DNA of 8,385 bases from an uncultured Bacteroidota bacterium (GTDB lineage Bacteria; Bacteroidota; Bacteroidia; Bacteroidales; CAIWKO01), in NCBI GenBank assembly GCA_937934705.1, contig CALGYY010000034.1, positions 1-8,385 on the forward strand, read 5' to 3'. This document shows positions 1 to 5,901 of the stretch, piece by piece. The first letter of the stretch is position 1; every line of letters begins with the position of its first letter. The notes beneath the pieces were generated by a model. The model saw only the letters and a program-made list of their open reading frames with translations, was not told the DNA's origin and ran no database searches. The position numbers and the translations under genes are program-made.

Positions 1-68
1 TTATTCTTTTGGGTGATCGAATTTCTGAATTTATTAATTTTTCGAAACTCAGAAAGGGGGGAAAAATA

Positions 69-106
69 CAAATATAACTAAAACATAATTATCGTCAGCA
101 AAATTA
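69..106 (-). promoter_or_regulatory. Candidate leftward (divergent) promoter(s)
   Basis: On the minus strand two Bacteroidota-type -7 elements (TAnnTTTG) can be read: TAATTTTG at 106-99 and TATATTTG at 76-69. The TTTG inside the first could serve as the -33 element of the second, with a 22-base spacer. Either would fire out of the left edge of the window. No minus-strand ATG occurs in bases 1-60, so the gene served would begin outside. AT-rich DNA produces such matches by chance, so this is tentative. Confidence 0.35.
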
Positions 107-121
107 ATAAAAAAACAGTAG

Positions 122-135
122 GACAGACGTCTGTC
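122..135. promoter_or_regulatory. Perfect 14-bp palindrome, candidate operator
   Basis: GACAGACGTCTGTC is a perfect inverted repeat with no spacer, in an otherwise AT-rich region upstream of the quinone oxidoreductase gene and of possible leftward promoters. The compact symmetrical form resembles operators of dimeric helix-turn-helix repressors such as the TetR family, which often sit beside NAD(P)H-dependent reductase genes. It falls where the -33 element of the leftward TAATTTTG promoter would be, and about 52 bases upstream of the rightward -33 element. The palindrome is seen directly; its role and the regulator are inferred, and no regulator gene is in the window. Confidence 0.5.
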
Positions 136-187
136 AGGTGGGTTTGGTTGTCCATCCTGTTAAAAAAATCAAAAATCTTACAGATTA

Positions 188-219
188 TTTGGAATGAATC
201 CAAATAAGTAGTAATTTTG
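188..219 (+). promoter_or_regulatory. Bacteroidota-type promoter of the quinone oxidoreductase gene
   Basis: A -33 element TTTG (188-191) and a -7 element TAATTTTG (212-219) are separated by 20 bases, matching the primary sigma factor consensus of Bacteroidota (TTTG, about 20 bases, TAnnTTTG). Transcription would start near 224-226, leaving a leader of roughly 44 bases before the ATG at 269. It is the best-matching promoter in the window. Confidence 0.6.
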
Positions 220-268
220 CAGCGGAATTACAAGATATTCTAAGTATAATCATAATAAAACACAGAAA

Positions 269-853
269 ATGAAAGCTTTGATAGTATATGCCAACCCAAG
301 TCCTGCAAGTCTTTCGGCACGCGCCCTGAAAGTAGCAGAAGAACAATTGAAAACGAGTGGTCACGAAGTGGTGGTCCGCGATTTATATGCTCTGAAATTC
401 AACCCGGTGCTCACTGCTGAAGATCAGCAGGCGAACCAGGCGGGTAAGCTTCCGGCCGACATTCTGGAAGAGCAGAAATGGGTGAGCTGGGCAGACGTGA
501 TCTATTTTATTCACCCGATCTGGTGGACCGGTTTGCCGGCCATCATGAAAGGTTATATGGATCGTGTACTGCTTTATGGGTACGCGTATTCATTCGGCAA
601 AGAGGGTCTGATCGGCCACCTGAAAGGAAAAAAAGTGGTGGTTCTGAACAATCATGGCAATCCCAAAGAGGTTTACGAAGGAGGGATGTACGATGCCCTG
701 AAGCTCACTTCTGATGAGGGCATTTACCGTTTCTGCGGAATGGAAGTCGTGGAGCACCGTTTCTTTCCTTCAGCATCCTCAGCTGGCGAAGAACAGAAAC
801 TTGCTTATCTCGCAGAGATAAAAGAGCTCACGCTGAAGCATTTTGGTTCGTAA
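269..853 (+). CDS. NAD(P)H:quinone oxidoreductase, flavodoxin-like fold
   Basis: This 194-residue protein belongs to the Flavodoxin_2 family (YwrO/KefF/MdaB/NQO1-like), cytoplasmic flavoproteins that pass two electrons from NAD(P)H to quinones or other electrophiles. Residues 1-15 form the first beta strand and the flavin-phosphate loop (IVYANPSPASLS). The usual histidine of the YAHP motif is an asparagine here (N9). The family's central signature spans about 79-102, with HPIWWTGLPAIMKG and the conserved aspartate D98 in YMDRV, followed by a GYAYSFG segment (104-110) that normally lines the flavin site. Length is normal for the short bacterial members. The ATG gives a complete N-terminal strand; there is no Shine-Dalgarno, only an A-rich leader, as usual in Bacteroidota. 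It is a single-gene unit with its own promoter and terminator and a palindrome upstream that may be an operator. The family call is firm; substrate and physiological role (redox stress or detoxification) are inferred. Confidence 0.88.
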   Translation: MKALIVYANPSPASLSARALKVAEEQLKTSGHEVVVRDLYALKFNPVLTAEDQQANQAGKLPADILEEQKWVSWADVIYFIHPIWWTGLPAIMKGYMDRVLLYGYAYSFGKEGLIGHLKGKKVVVLNNHGNPKEVYEGGMYDALKLTSDEGIYRFCGMEVVEHRFFPSASSAGEEQKLAYLAEIKELTLKHFGS

Positions 854-883
854 TATCTGACGGGTCGTCATTTTACCACCCTG

Positions 884-920
884 GGTTCGGGAGCGGAAGG
901 TTCCCGAACCTATTTCTTTT
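884..920 (+). terminator. Intrinsic terminator after the quinone oxidoreductase gene
   Basis: A 9-bp perfect stem (GGTTCGGGA at 884-892 with TCCCGAACC at 902-910) closes a 9-base loop and is followed by the T-rich stretch TATTTCTTTT (911-920). It begins 30 bases after the stop codon. The T-tract is interrupted but the stem is stable. Confidence 0.75.
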
Positions 921-990
921 AATCAGATCATTGCCCAATGGTCCTGAGTAGTCTTCCGGCTAATTTTAAAGCGCAGTATTTCATTGTCTT

Positions 991-1101
991 CCTTTGTCTT
1001 GACAAAAGTAGCAAAAGCGCTTTTTTCGATTCTCGCCCGAGGCCATTTTCACGATGGGCTGTGCCCGCGTGAAACCGCCCGCCGGCGCGGGCGTGAAGCC
1101 C
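991..1101. repeat. Intergenic repeat-like element with GC-rich hairpin
   Basis: This occupies most of the 320-base gene-free gap between 854 and 1173. The left part has an imperfect inverted repeat, CTTTGTC TT GACAAAAG (992-1008), then GCAAAAGCGCTTTTTT, which contains the palindrome AAAAGCGCTTTT. The right part is markedly GC-rich: GGGCT (1056-1060) pairs with AGCCC (1097-1101) outside GCCCGCG (1063-1069) pairing with CGCGGGC (1086-1092), with a 16-base loop. The heptamer GCGTGAA occurs twice (1067-1073, 1091-1097). From memory, TTTGTCTTGA-CAAAAGTAGCAAAA is a recurrent intergenic pattern in Bacteroidota genomes, so this may be one copy of a dispersed repeat. Only one copy is in the window, so repetition is not shown. 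A 65-codon minus-strand reading frame across it is not credible as a gene. Confidence 0.4.
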
Positions 1102-1173
1102 TGGAGTATACAAAGTCTTAATCAAAGGCAGTTAGCGAATATTCCCTTATTTTTACCCCTTAAATGATATCCG

Positions 1174-2028
1174 ATGAAAACACCTTATCCTCAGATGGAA
1201 GGAAAAACCGTTTTGATCACCGGGGCCACTTCCGGGATCGGATTGCAGACTGCCCTTCAGTTGGCCCCTCTAAGGCCGCGCATTGTATTCACATACAGGG
1301 ATGAGGTTAAGAAAGAACAGACGTTCAGGCTGCTGGAAAAGGTTCTGCCTTCATCACAGATCATTCCTATGTTTTGCAGAATGGATTCACTGGCATCGGT
1401 GAGGGATTTTGCCAATACCTTAGTCCGGGAACATGACCGCCTTCACGTGCTGATCAACAATGCGGGTTTGTGGAGGACCCGCAGGGAAGTTAGTACAGAT
1501 GGAATTGAGCTGACCTGGGCGGTTAACCACCTGGCTCCTTTCCTGCTGACCCATCTGCTCCTTCCCCTCATTAAGCAATCCTCACCCGCCCGCATCATCA
1601 ATGTGTCATCTGAGGCCCACCGGAATGCGAAACTGGATTTTGAAGACCCTGAGTGCAGAAGGTCTTTCCCGATGATGAAAGCATACGCTCAGTCCAAACT
1701 TGCCAACCTTTTATTCACCCTTAAACTGGCCGGTGACCTGAAGGGAAGCGGGGTTACGGTCAATGCACTGCACCCCGGGGTAGTGAATACGCCCATATTC
1801 AGTCCGATGAATCCTCTGATGCTTGCCTTGTTCAAGCCTTTTACCATATCCCCGGCCAGAGGAGCAGCGACCTCTGTTTATTTATCTGCATCAGCAGATG
1901 CAACTGCGTATACCGGATCGTATTTTAAAAAATGCAAAGCAGTCAGGCCTGCTGCAAGTGCATTAAACAGAGCGGATGCAGAAAAACTTTGGCTTTTGAG
2001 CAGGAAATATTTAGAACCATTCCTTTAA
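1174..2028 (+). CDS. Short-chain dehydrogenase/reductase, retinol-dehydrogenase-like
   Basis: This 284-residue protein is a classical-type SDR oxidoreductase, closest in layout to the RDH11-14/WWOX-like group, which oxidises or reduces alcohol/carbonyl substrates with NAD(P)(H). The Rossmann cofactor motif TGATSGIG is at 16-23, NNAG at 95-98, the structural asparagine N118, the catalytic serine in NVSS (145-146), and YAQSK with Y171 and K175. The 25-residue gap from S146 to Y171, longer than the usual 12-13, is typical of the retinol-dehydrogenase-like branch. HPGVVNT (200-206) and a C-terminal GSYF...LW..S segment (248-276) also fit. R42 after the second strand suggests NADP(H) preference. 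The start is a plain ATG preceding the first strand by about 11 residues; no Shine-Dalgarno is visible. A weak -7-like TATTTTTA (1148-1155) lies just upstream without a clear -33 partner. Fold and catalysis are firm; the substrate is unknown, and the retinoid name should not be taken as function. Confidence 0.88.
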   Translation: MKTPYPQMEGKTVLITGATSGIGLQTALQLAPLRPRIVFTYRDEVKKEQTFRLLEKVLPSSQIIPMFCRMDSLASVRDFANTLVREHDRLHVLINNAGLWRTRREVSTDGIELTWAVNHLAPFLLTHLLLPLIKQSSPARIINVSSEAHRNAKLDFEDPECRRSFPMMKAYAQSKLANLLFTLKLAGDLKGSGVTVNALHPGVVNTPIFSPMNPLMLALFKPFTISPARGAATSVYLSASADATAYTGSYFKKCKAVRPAASALNRADAEKLWLLSRKYLEPFL

Positions 2029-2079
2029 GCAACCATTTTTTATAAGCCTGCGTCATCAGAAGCCTGAATTTTTTCAGCA

Positions 2080-2113
2080 TTTGTCGGATATCGTATTTAA
2101 TCGTTTATTTTTG
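2080..2113 (+). promoter_or_regulatory. Bacteroidota-type promoter of the small secreted protein gene
   Basis: TTTG (2080-2083) and TATTTTTG (2106-2113) match the -33 and -7 elements with a 22-base spacer, slightly longer than ideal. Transcription would begin near 2119-2121, about 20 bases before the ATG at 2141. This placement argues against the upstream in-frame TTG at 2081, which would lie inside the promoter. Confidence 0.55.
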
Positions 2114-2140
2114 TTAGGTCAAACCTTTGCCCCCTTTCTC

Positions 2141-2686
2141 ATGTTCATAAGGAAAACCACTCTGCCGCTATTCTTGTTACTGTTGGCGTTCTTTTGTCTG
2201 AACATCGAAGCCGCTGCACAGCAGGTCAGCCAGAAACAAAAAGACAGTCTGCTGAACAACTGGCAGGATATACCGGGAACTTCCATCCGCATGATCCCTC
2301 CGGCTTACTTTATGCCTTTTGTTAAAGAAGGAAAATATGGTTTTCTGCATGAGGGTACAGCCGCTTCTGTTTCTGCACAGGAAGTTCCGGGCGCTCCTTA
2401 TGTCATGGTGGTTCAGGCCCTGACCAAAGATTATATCGAAAAGCAGGGGATGAAATTCATCAGCAGGGAAGAGGTCAGAACCAAAGCCGGGAAAGATGCC
2501 GTGATCATCGCGGTGAGCTTCAAGGTAAAAAGTAAAGACGGCAAACAGGATGTGGATTATGAGCGCCTGATGCTGTTCACCGGGGATCACGCCCGTACCA
2601 TCTGGGTGCAGGGTAATTATCCGGTGGTGGTGAAAAAGGTTCTGTACCTGGTGATCAGGGAAAGTTTGCTGAGTGTACAGTTTTAA
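2141..2686 (+). CDS. Small secreted protein of unknown function
   Basis: The product is 181 residues from the ATG at 2141. Residues 1-26 are a clear signal peptide: a basic start (FIRK), a hydrophobic core of Leu/Phe (8-20) and a cleavage site after AAA at 26, leaving mature QQVSQ. There is no lipobox cysteine next to the cleavage site, so it is probably periplasmic or secreted. The mature part of about 155 residues alternates short beta-like segments (SIRMIPPAYF, PYVMVVQAL, AVIIAVSFKV, RTIWVQGNYP) and ends in a helix-like LVIRESLLSVQF. This pattern, with a gain near the end of G-NYP followed by a helix and a short strand, recalls the PsbP/DcrB-like fold seen in many small Bacteroidota envelope proteins, but the resemblance is by eye only. 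An in-frame TTG lies 60 bases upstream; the ATG is preferred because it starts the signal peptide and lies downstream of the promoter. It sits 23 bases before the large surface-protein gene and may be co-transcribed with it. Confidence 0.75.
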   Translation: MFIRKTTLPLFLLLLAFFCLNIEAAAQQVSQKQKDSLLNNWQDIPGTSIRMIPPAYFMPFVKEGKYGFLHEGTAASVSAQEVPGAPYVMVVQALTKDYIEKQGMKFISREEVRTKAGKDAVIIAVSFKVKSKDGKQDVDYERLMLFTGDHARTIWVQGNYPVVVKKVLYLVIRESLLSVQF

Positions 2687-2697
2687 ACATAGTTTTA

Positions 2698-2705
2698 TAT
2701 CTTTG
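2698..2705 (+). promoter_or_regulatory. Candidate -7 element next to the surface-protein start codon
   Basis: TATCTTTG fits TAnnTTTG exactly and ends only 4 bases before the ATG at 2710. If used, transcription would start at or within a few bases of the ATG, giving a leaderless or nearly leaderless message. No TTTG lies at the expected distance upstream (the nearest, 2665-2668, is 29 bases away), so the -33 part is missing or weak. Confidence 0.4.
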
Positions 2706-2709
2706 TCGC

Positions 2710-5544
2710 ATGAAAAGGCTGTTTATAAAAGTTTTAGTGCTCTCAGCCATCCTGCTTTTAACAGGCCTTGCTTCCCGTTCCTATGCTCAAACCCACACCA
2801 TTACCCATAATGTAACCTGGGAAACCGAGAACCAGAACATGTGGGGACCCAACGGTCAGCCTTTCACCATTGATACCAACATCACCCTCTTCTGGTTTGA
2901 TTACGATACCCTCATTTCCATCAACTTCATTCAGAATATCTTCGGAGGTCAGTTCGGAGCCGCACTGGATGTTGACAGCTGGCTGGACATCGGGGCCGTC
3001 TTCGGGATACATGGTTTTACCACAGGATCTGTTGATGCCACTTACCCGGTAACGATCGACCTGACCTTCCCAGATAACTATACCTTCAACCCGGGTTCCA
3101 ATGTCACCATTAATTCTGAATACGACGTCCTGCCCGGCTGGGACCTGACTTCACACTTCCCCTCCGCGGGGGTGATACAACTTGACCTGTTTTTTGGGTT
3201 CGGGCTGGATATCGATGCCACCGTCTGCCTCTGGAACTGCTGGAGTTTTGAGGTTATCAATATCCAGGTGCCCACCGATTCCATCAATATCTTTTATCTT
3301 AATTCACAAACGGGTCAGGTAGCCTATCCCTGCTGGAACGGCTGGTTCTTCGATATCTGCCACGATACCATTTTACCGATCATCATTCCGGATTTCTGGG
3401 GAATCGGTCTGACCGCCAGCATTGATATTCCCTATATACAGACGACCGATCACCTGGGTGCGGATAACTGCATCTACGCCAGCGGTAATGACCCCTGGCT
3501 AACCGTGAACCTGGATGTGATACAGTTTCTCAGCGCCATCGCCACCCTGATTCCACCCCCTGCCGGTCCTGCCATACAACAATTCCTCAACCTGCTCAGC
3601 GGTACTATCGATATCGGAGGAGGGATCACCATCGACTACGTCCTGCTGGCACTGAATTTCGGTTTTAACAGTTATATGGTGCAGGACCTGACGCTATGTC
3701 CTACCATATGGACCACCTTTGATTTTCCTACCAACGTCGACTATACGGAGACAGACCCGTCCAATGGGAATGCCCTGGTCAACCAGGGCAATGATGATGT
3801 GATCACTATCCAAACCGGTAACGACCTGCACTTTGACTACCCCTGCAGCGGCTACCCGGTGTGGGATATGGGTATTGCTCATCATATGACCAATGATTTC
3901 AACAACCACCTCTGGGATTCAATGGCCTTTTATTTCAATATCACCGCCTTCGAATTCTGGATCAATATTCCCTCCTTCCCGGTACTGCCGGATGTCTGTG
4001 TCCCTGAGTTCTGCCTGCTGATCCCGCAACCCTGCGGCGAAGGCAAGGCTCCTGCAGATACCTGCTGGGATACCATCTGCAGTCCACAGATCTGCACACC
4101 TCCGGTGATTCTTAACCCCACCGACTGGACCATCCATATCGGCCCGCTGGTGAATGTGACCTTCCCTTTAGGCTATATTCCGATCACCTGGTTTGACCAG
4201 ACATGGCAACTGGCCGGATGGACCCCAAACAATACCGGTATTTTCGACACCATCATGCCACCGCATACCATCATCCCCAATCCGGAGATGACGCTGTCCC
4301 TGGCACAGACCAATCCCATCATCTGCTTCGGAGATACAACCGGACAGCTTACCGCCACGGTCCAGAACGGAACCCCTCCTTATACTTATATATGGTCAAC
4401 CGGCGACAGTACCACAACAAGTGCCACCACCAATTCCATCAGCAATCTGGGAACAGGCTTCTATGGGGTTACCGTGTATGATGCCAACGGCTGTATGTTG
4501 TGGGATACCATGAGTATCGCCAATGTCGACCCGCCCCTGTTCATTTCACTTGAACCCACCATGGTCACCTGCGTGGGTGGCAGCGACGGGCAGATCATCG
4601 CCCATGTCACCGGCGGAACCCAACCCTTCAACTACGTCTGGTCGCCCATTGGTGGCAACGACAGCACAGCCGCCAACCTGCCGGCCGGGACTTACTGGGT
4701 GCTCGTTACCGATTTTTATGGCTGCCAGATCAGTGATACCGCCACTTTGATTGAACTTTTCCCCCTGCCTCCCATCAACTTCATTTCCGATGTGGACGAA
4801 GGCTGCCAGCCCCTGGCCGTGCAATTCTACGAAACCAGTCCTGATGAAGGGCAGACCTACCTCTGGGATTTCCATGATCATGGTGCGTCATCCATCGATA
4901 AAAATCCCTATCATGTATTCGAAGACGCAGGTTATTATGATATTACATTATATGTAACTTCTATCAACGGGTGCCTTGATTCCCTTACTATCGATAGTAT
5001 GATATGGGTACATCCAAAGCCCATTGCTGACTTTACACCTCATCCCGATGAAATAGATATTCTCGATGCCGGAATTTATTTCCAGAATACTTCTGACAAT
5101 ACCCATTACAGCTACTGGACCTTTGGCGACGGGAATACATCGCACGAGACCAATCCCTTCCACAGTTATGTTGATACCGGGACCTACCATGTGGTTCTGG
5201 TGATCATTACAGAATATGGTTGCCGCGACACCGCTGACCGCTATGTGACGGTGAACGAGGCATTCACATTCTACGCACCGAATGCCTTCACCCCTGACCA
5301 CAACGGGATCAATGAAGTTTTCCTCGTCAAGGGGATCGGAATTGATAACAGCACCTTCGTGATGCGGATCTTTGACCGTTGGGGTCAGCAAATCTTTGAA
5401 TCCTACGATATTGAGGAGGGATGGGACGGAACATTCAAAGGAAAGAAGATCCAGGAAACCGGACTGTACACCTACACCATTTACTTCAAGGATGTGTTCC
5501 ACCGCAAGCACAAGTATGTTGGAACCGTATTGCTGTTAAGATAA
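2710..5544 (+). CDS. Large type IX-secreted surface protein with SprB repeats, PKD domains and CHU_C C-terminus
   Basis: This 944-residue protein is exported by Sec and then, by inference from its C-terminal domain, across the outer membrane by the type IX system. Residues 1-26 are a signal peptide (cleavage after SYA). Residues 27 to about 525 form a beta-rich, Trp/Phe/Asp/Asn-rich region that I do not recognise, with 13 cysteines between 173 and 462. Two SprB repeats follow (about 527-603 and 609-683), each with PIICFGD/VTCVGGSDG, a P-Y-Y-W/F-NYVW core and a closing GC. Two PKD domains follow: about 687-768 (YLWDFHDHG, degenerate) and 770-849 (YWTFGDGNTS...NPFHSY). Residues 852-944 are the gliding-motility-associated C-terminal domain (FYAPNAFTPDHNGINEVF, FDRWGQQIF, GWDGTFKGK, ending KYVGTVLLLR), typical of type B sorting. 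Such proteins are adhesins, motility or cell-surface structural proteins; no catalytic motif is evident, so the role is inferred. It is followed by a strong terminator, and no PorP/SprF-like partner gene lies next to it. Confidence 0.88.
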   Translation: MKRLFIKVLVLSAILLLTGLASRSYAQTHTITHNVTWETENQNMWGPNGQPFTIDTNITLFWFDYDTLISINFIQNIFGGQFGAALDVDSWLDIGAVFGIHGFTTGSVDATYPVTIDLTFPDNYTFNPGSNVTINSEYDVLPGWDLTSHFPSAGVIQLDLFFGFGLDIDATVCLWNCWSFEVINIQVPTDSINIFYLNSQTGQVAYPCWNGWFFDICHDTILPIIIPDFWGIGLTASIDIPYIQTTDHLGADNCIYASGNDPWLTVNLDVIQFLSAIATLIPPPAGPAIQQFLNLLSGTIDIGGGITIDYVLLALNFGFNSYMVQDLTLCPTIWTTFDFPTNVDYTETDPSNGNALVNQGNDDVITIQTGNDLHFDYPCSGYPVWDMGIAHHMTNDFNNHLWDSMAFYFNITAFEFWINIPSFPVLPDVCVPEFCLLIPQPCGEGKAPADTCWDTICSPQICTPPVILNPTDWTIHIGPLVNVTFPLGYIPITWFDQTWQLAGWTPNNTGIFDTIMPPHTIIPNPEMTLSLAQTNPIICFGDTTGQLTATVQNGTPPYTYIWSTGDSTTTSATTNSISNLGTGFYGVTVYDANGCMLWDTMSIANVDPPLFISLEPTMVTCVGGSDGQIIAHVTGGTQPFNYVWSPIGGNDSTAANLPAGTYWVLVTDFYGCQISDTATLIELFPLPPINFISDVDEGCQPLAVQFYETSPDEGQTYLWDFHDHGASSIDKNPYHVFEDAGYYDITLYVTSINGCLDSLTIDSMIWVHPKPIADFTPHPDEIDILDAGIYFQNTSDNTHYSYWTFGDGNTSHETNPFHSYVDTGTYHVVLVIITEYGCRDTADRYVTVNEAFTFYAPNAFTPDHNGINEVFLVKGIGIDNSTFVMRIFDRWGQQIFESYDIEEGWDGTFKGKKIQETGLYTYTIYFKDVFHRKHKYVGTVLLLR

Positions 5545-5560
5545 TGGCTATTCAGGATAC

Positions 5561-5587
5561 AGGCTGTCATTTCCGGCAGCCTTTTTT
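5561..5587 (+). terminator. Strong intrinsic terminator after the surface-protein gene
   Basis: AGGCTGTC (5561-5568) pairs with GGCAGCCT (5575-5582) as an 8-bp stem with one T-G wobble around a 6-base loop. It runs directly into six T residues (5582-5587). It starts 16 bases after the TAA stop codon and ends the transcription unit of the surface protein. Confidence 0.85.
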
Positions 5588-5875
5588 CAACACATTGCGA
5601 TGGAGAGTTCACAAATGCTTCTTGAGCTTCGGTTGGGGGGTATTGACCTATTTTGAGTTATTTTCAACCCGATCCCTCCATCTTTCTGTTGATGTTCTTT
5701 AACATATGTTATAAAGATCAGAAGATCAGGAAAATAATAAAATCGGGCTCGGGAAACTCTTGTCAGGAATCTAATATTTTCTGCCTGACAGAATATTTGA
5801 TTAACGGCCACAGTTGATAAAAATGGGCTGTCAATAAAAAAAACTGACACCCTTCAGGATTTTTTCAAAATTTGC
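5588..5875. repeat. AT-rich intergenic stretch with short inverted repeats
   Basis: No gene is supported in this stretch of nearly 290 bases. It contains a perfect 12-bp palindrome TAACATATGTTA (5700-5711); a tandem GATCAGAAGATCAGGA pattern just after it; an inverted repeat TGTCAGG (5761-5767) with CCTGACA (5784-5790); and a second, GGG-C-TGTCA (5825-5833) with TGACACCC (5845-5852), an 8-bp stem with one bulged C. The TGTCA/TGACA core therefore occurs four times in about 90 bases upstream of the small acidic protein gene. These could be regulator sites or RNA hairpins, or chance in AT-rich DNA. An 87-codon minus-strand frame crosses the area but lacks any recognisable protein features. Confidence 0.35.
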
Positions 5876-5883
5876 TATTATTG
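5876..5883 (+). promoter_or_regulatory. Candidate -7 element for the small acidic-tailed protein gene
   Basis: TATTATTG matches TAnnTTTG at seven of eight positions and ends 18 bases before the ATG at 5902. No convincing TTTG is found 19-22 bases upstream. Its position argues that the real start is the ATG and not the TTG at 5872, which would precede the likely transcription start. Confidence 0.35.
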
Positions 5884-5901
5884 CAGCCGAGAAATAATGC
5901 C

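Noticed and set aside
22..55. Inverted repeat TTTCTGA / TCAGAAA near the left edge
   Set aside because: Seven AT-rich base pairs around a 20-base loop with no T-tract after it on either strand; expected by chance in this composition.
928..1125. Minus-strand 65-codon reading frame in the gap after the quinone oxidoreductase gene
   Set aside because: It lies across the GC-rich hairpin element, has low-complexity sequence (LLLLLSRQRK), no start signals and no recognisable protein features; it is best seen as a by-product of the repeat-like DNA.
1148..1155. TATTTTTA as a promoter -7 element for the SDR gene
   Set aside because: It misses the important final G of TAnnTTTG and no TTTG lies 19-22 bases upstream, so it was not listed as a promoter.
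2057..2075. TCAG-AAGC-CTGA stem followed by ATTTTTTC as a terminator of the SDR gene
   Set aside because: The stem is only four base pairs, too weak to call even with the T-tract.
4948..5511. Minus-strand 187-codon reading frame opposite the C-terminal part of the surface protein
   Set aside because: The opposite strand encodes clear PKD and CHU_C domains, while this frame shows no motif and results from codon bias on the complementary strand.
5421..5702. Forward 93-codon frame running from the surface-protein gene end into the gap
   Set aside because: It overlaps the sorting domain in another frame and reads through the strong terminator hairpin.
5587..5850. Minus-strand 87-codon reading frame in the AT-rich gap
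   Set aside because: It has no supported start, signal or domain, composition is intergenic, and it ends against the T-tract of the terminator.
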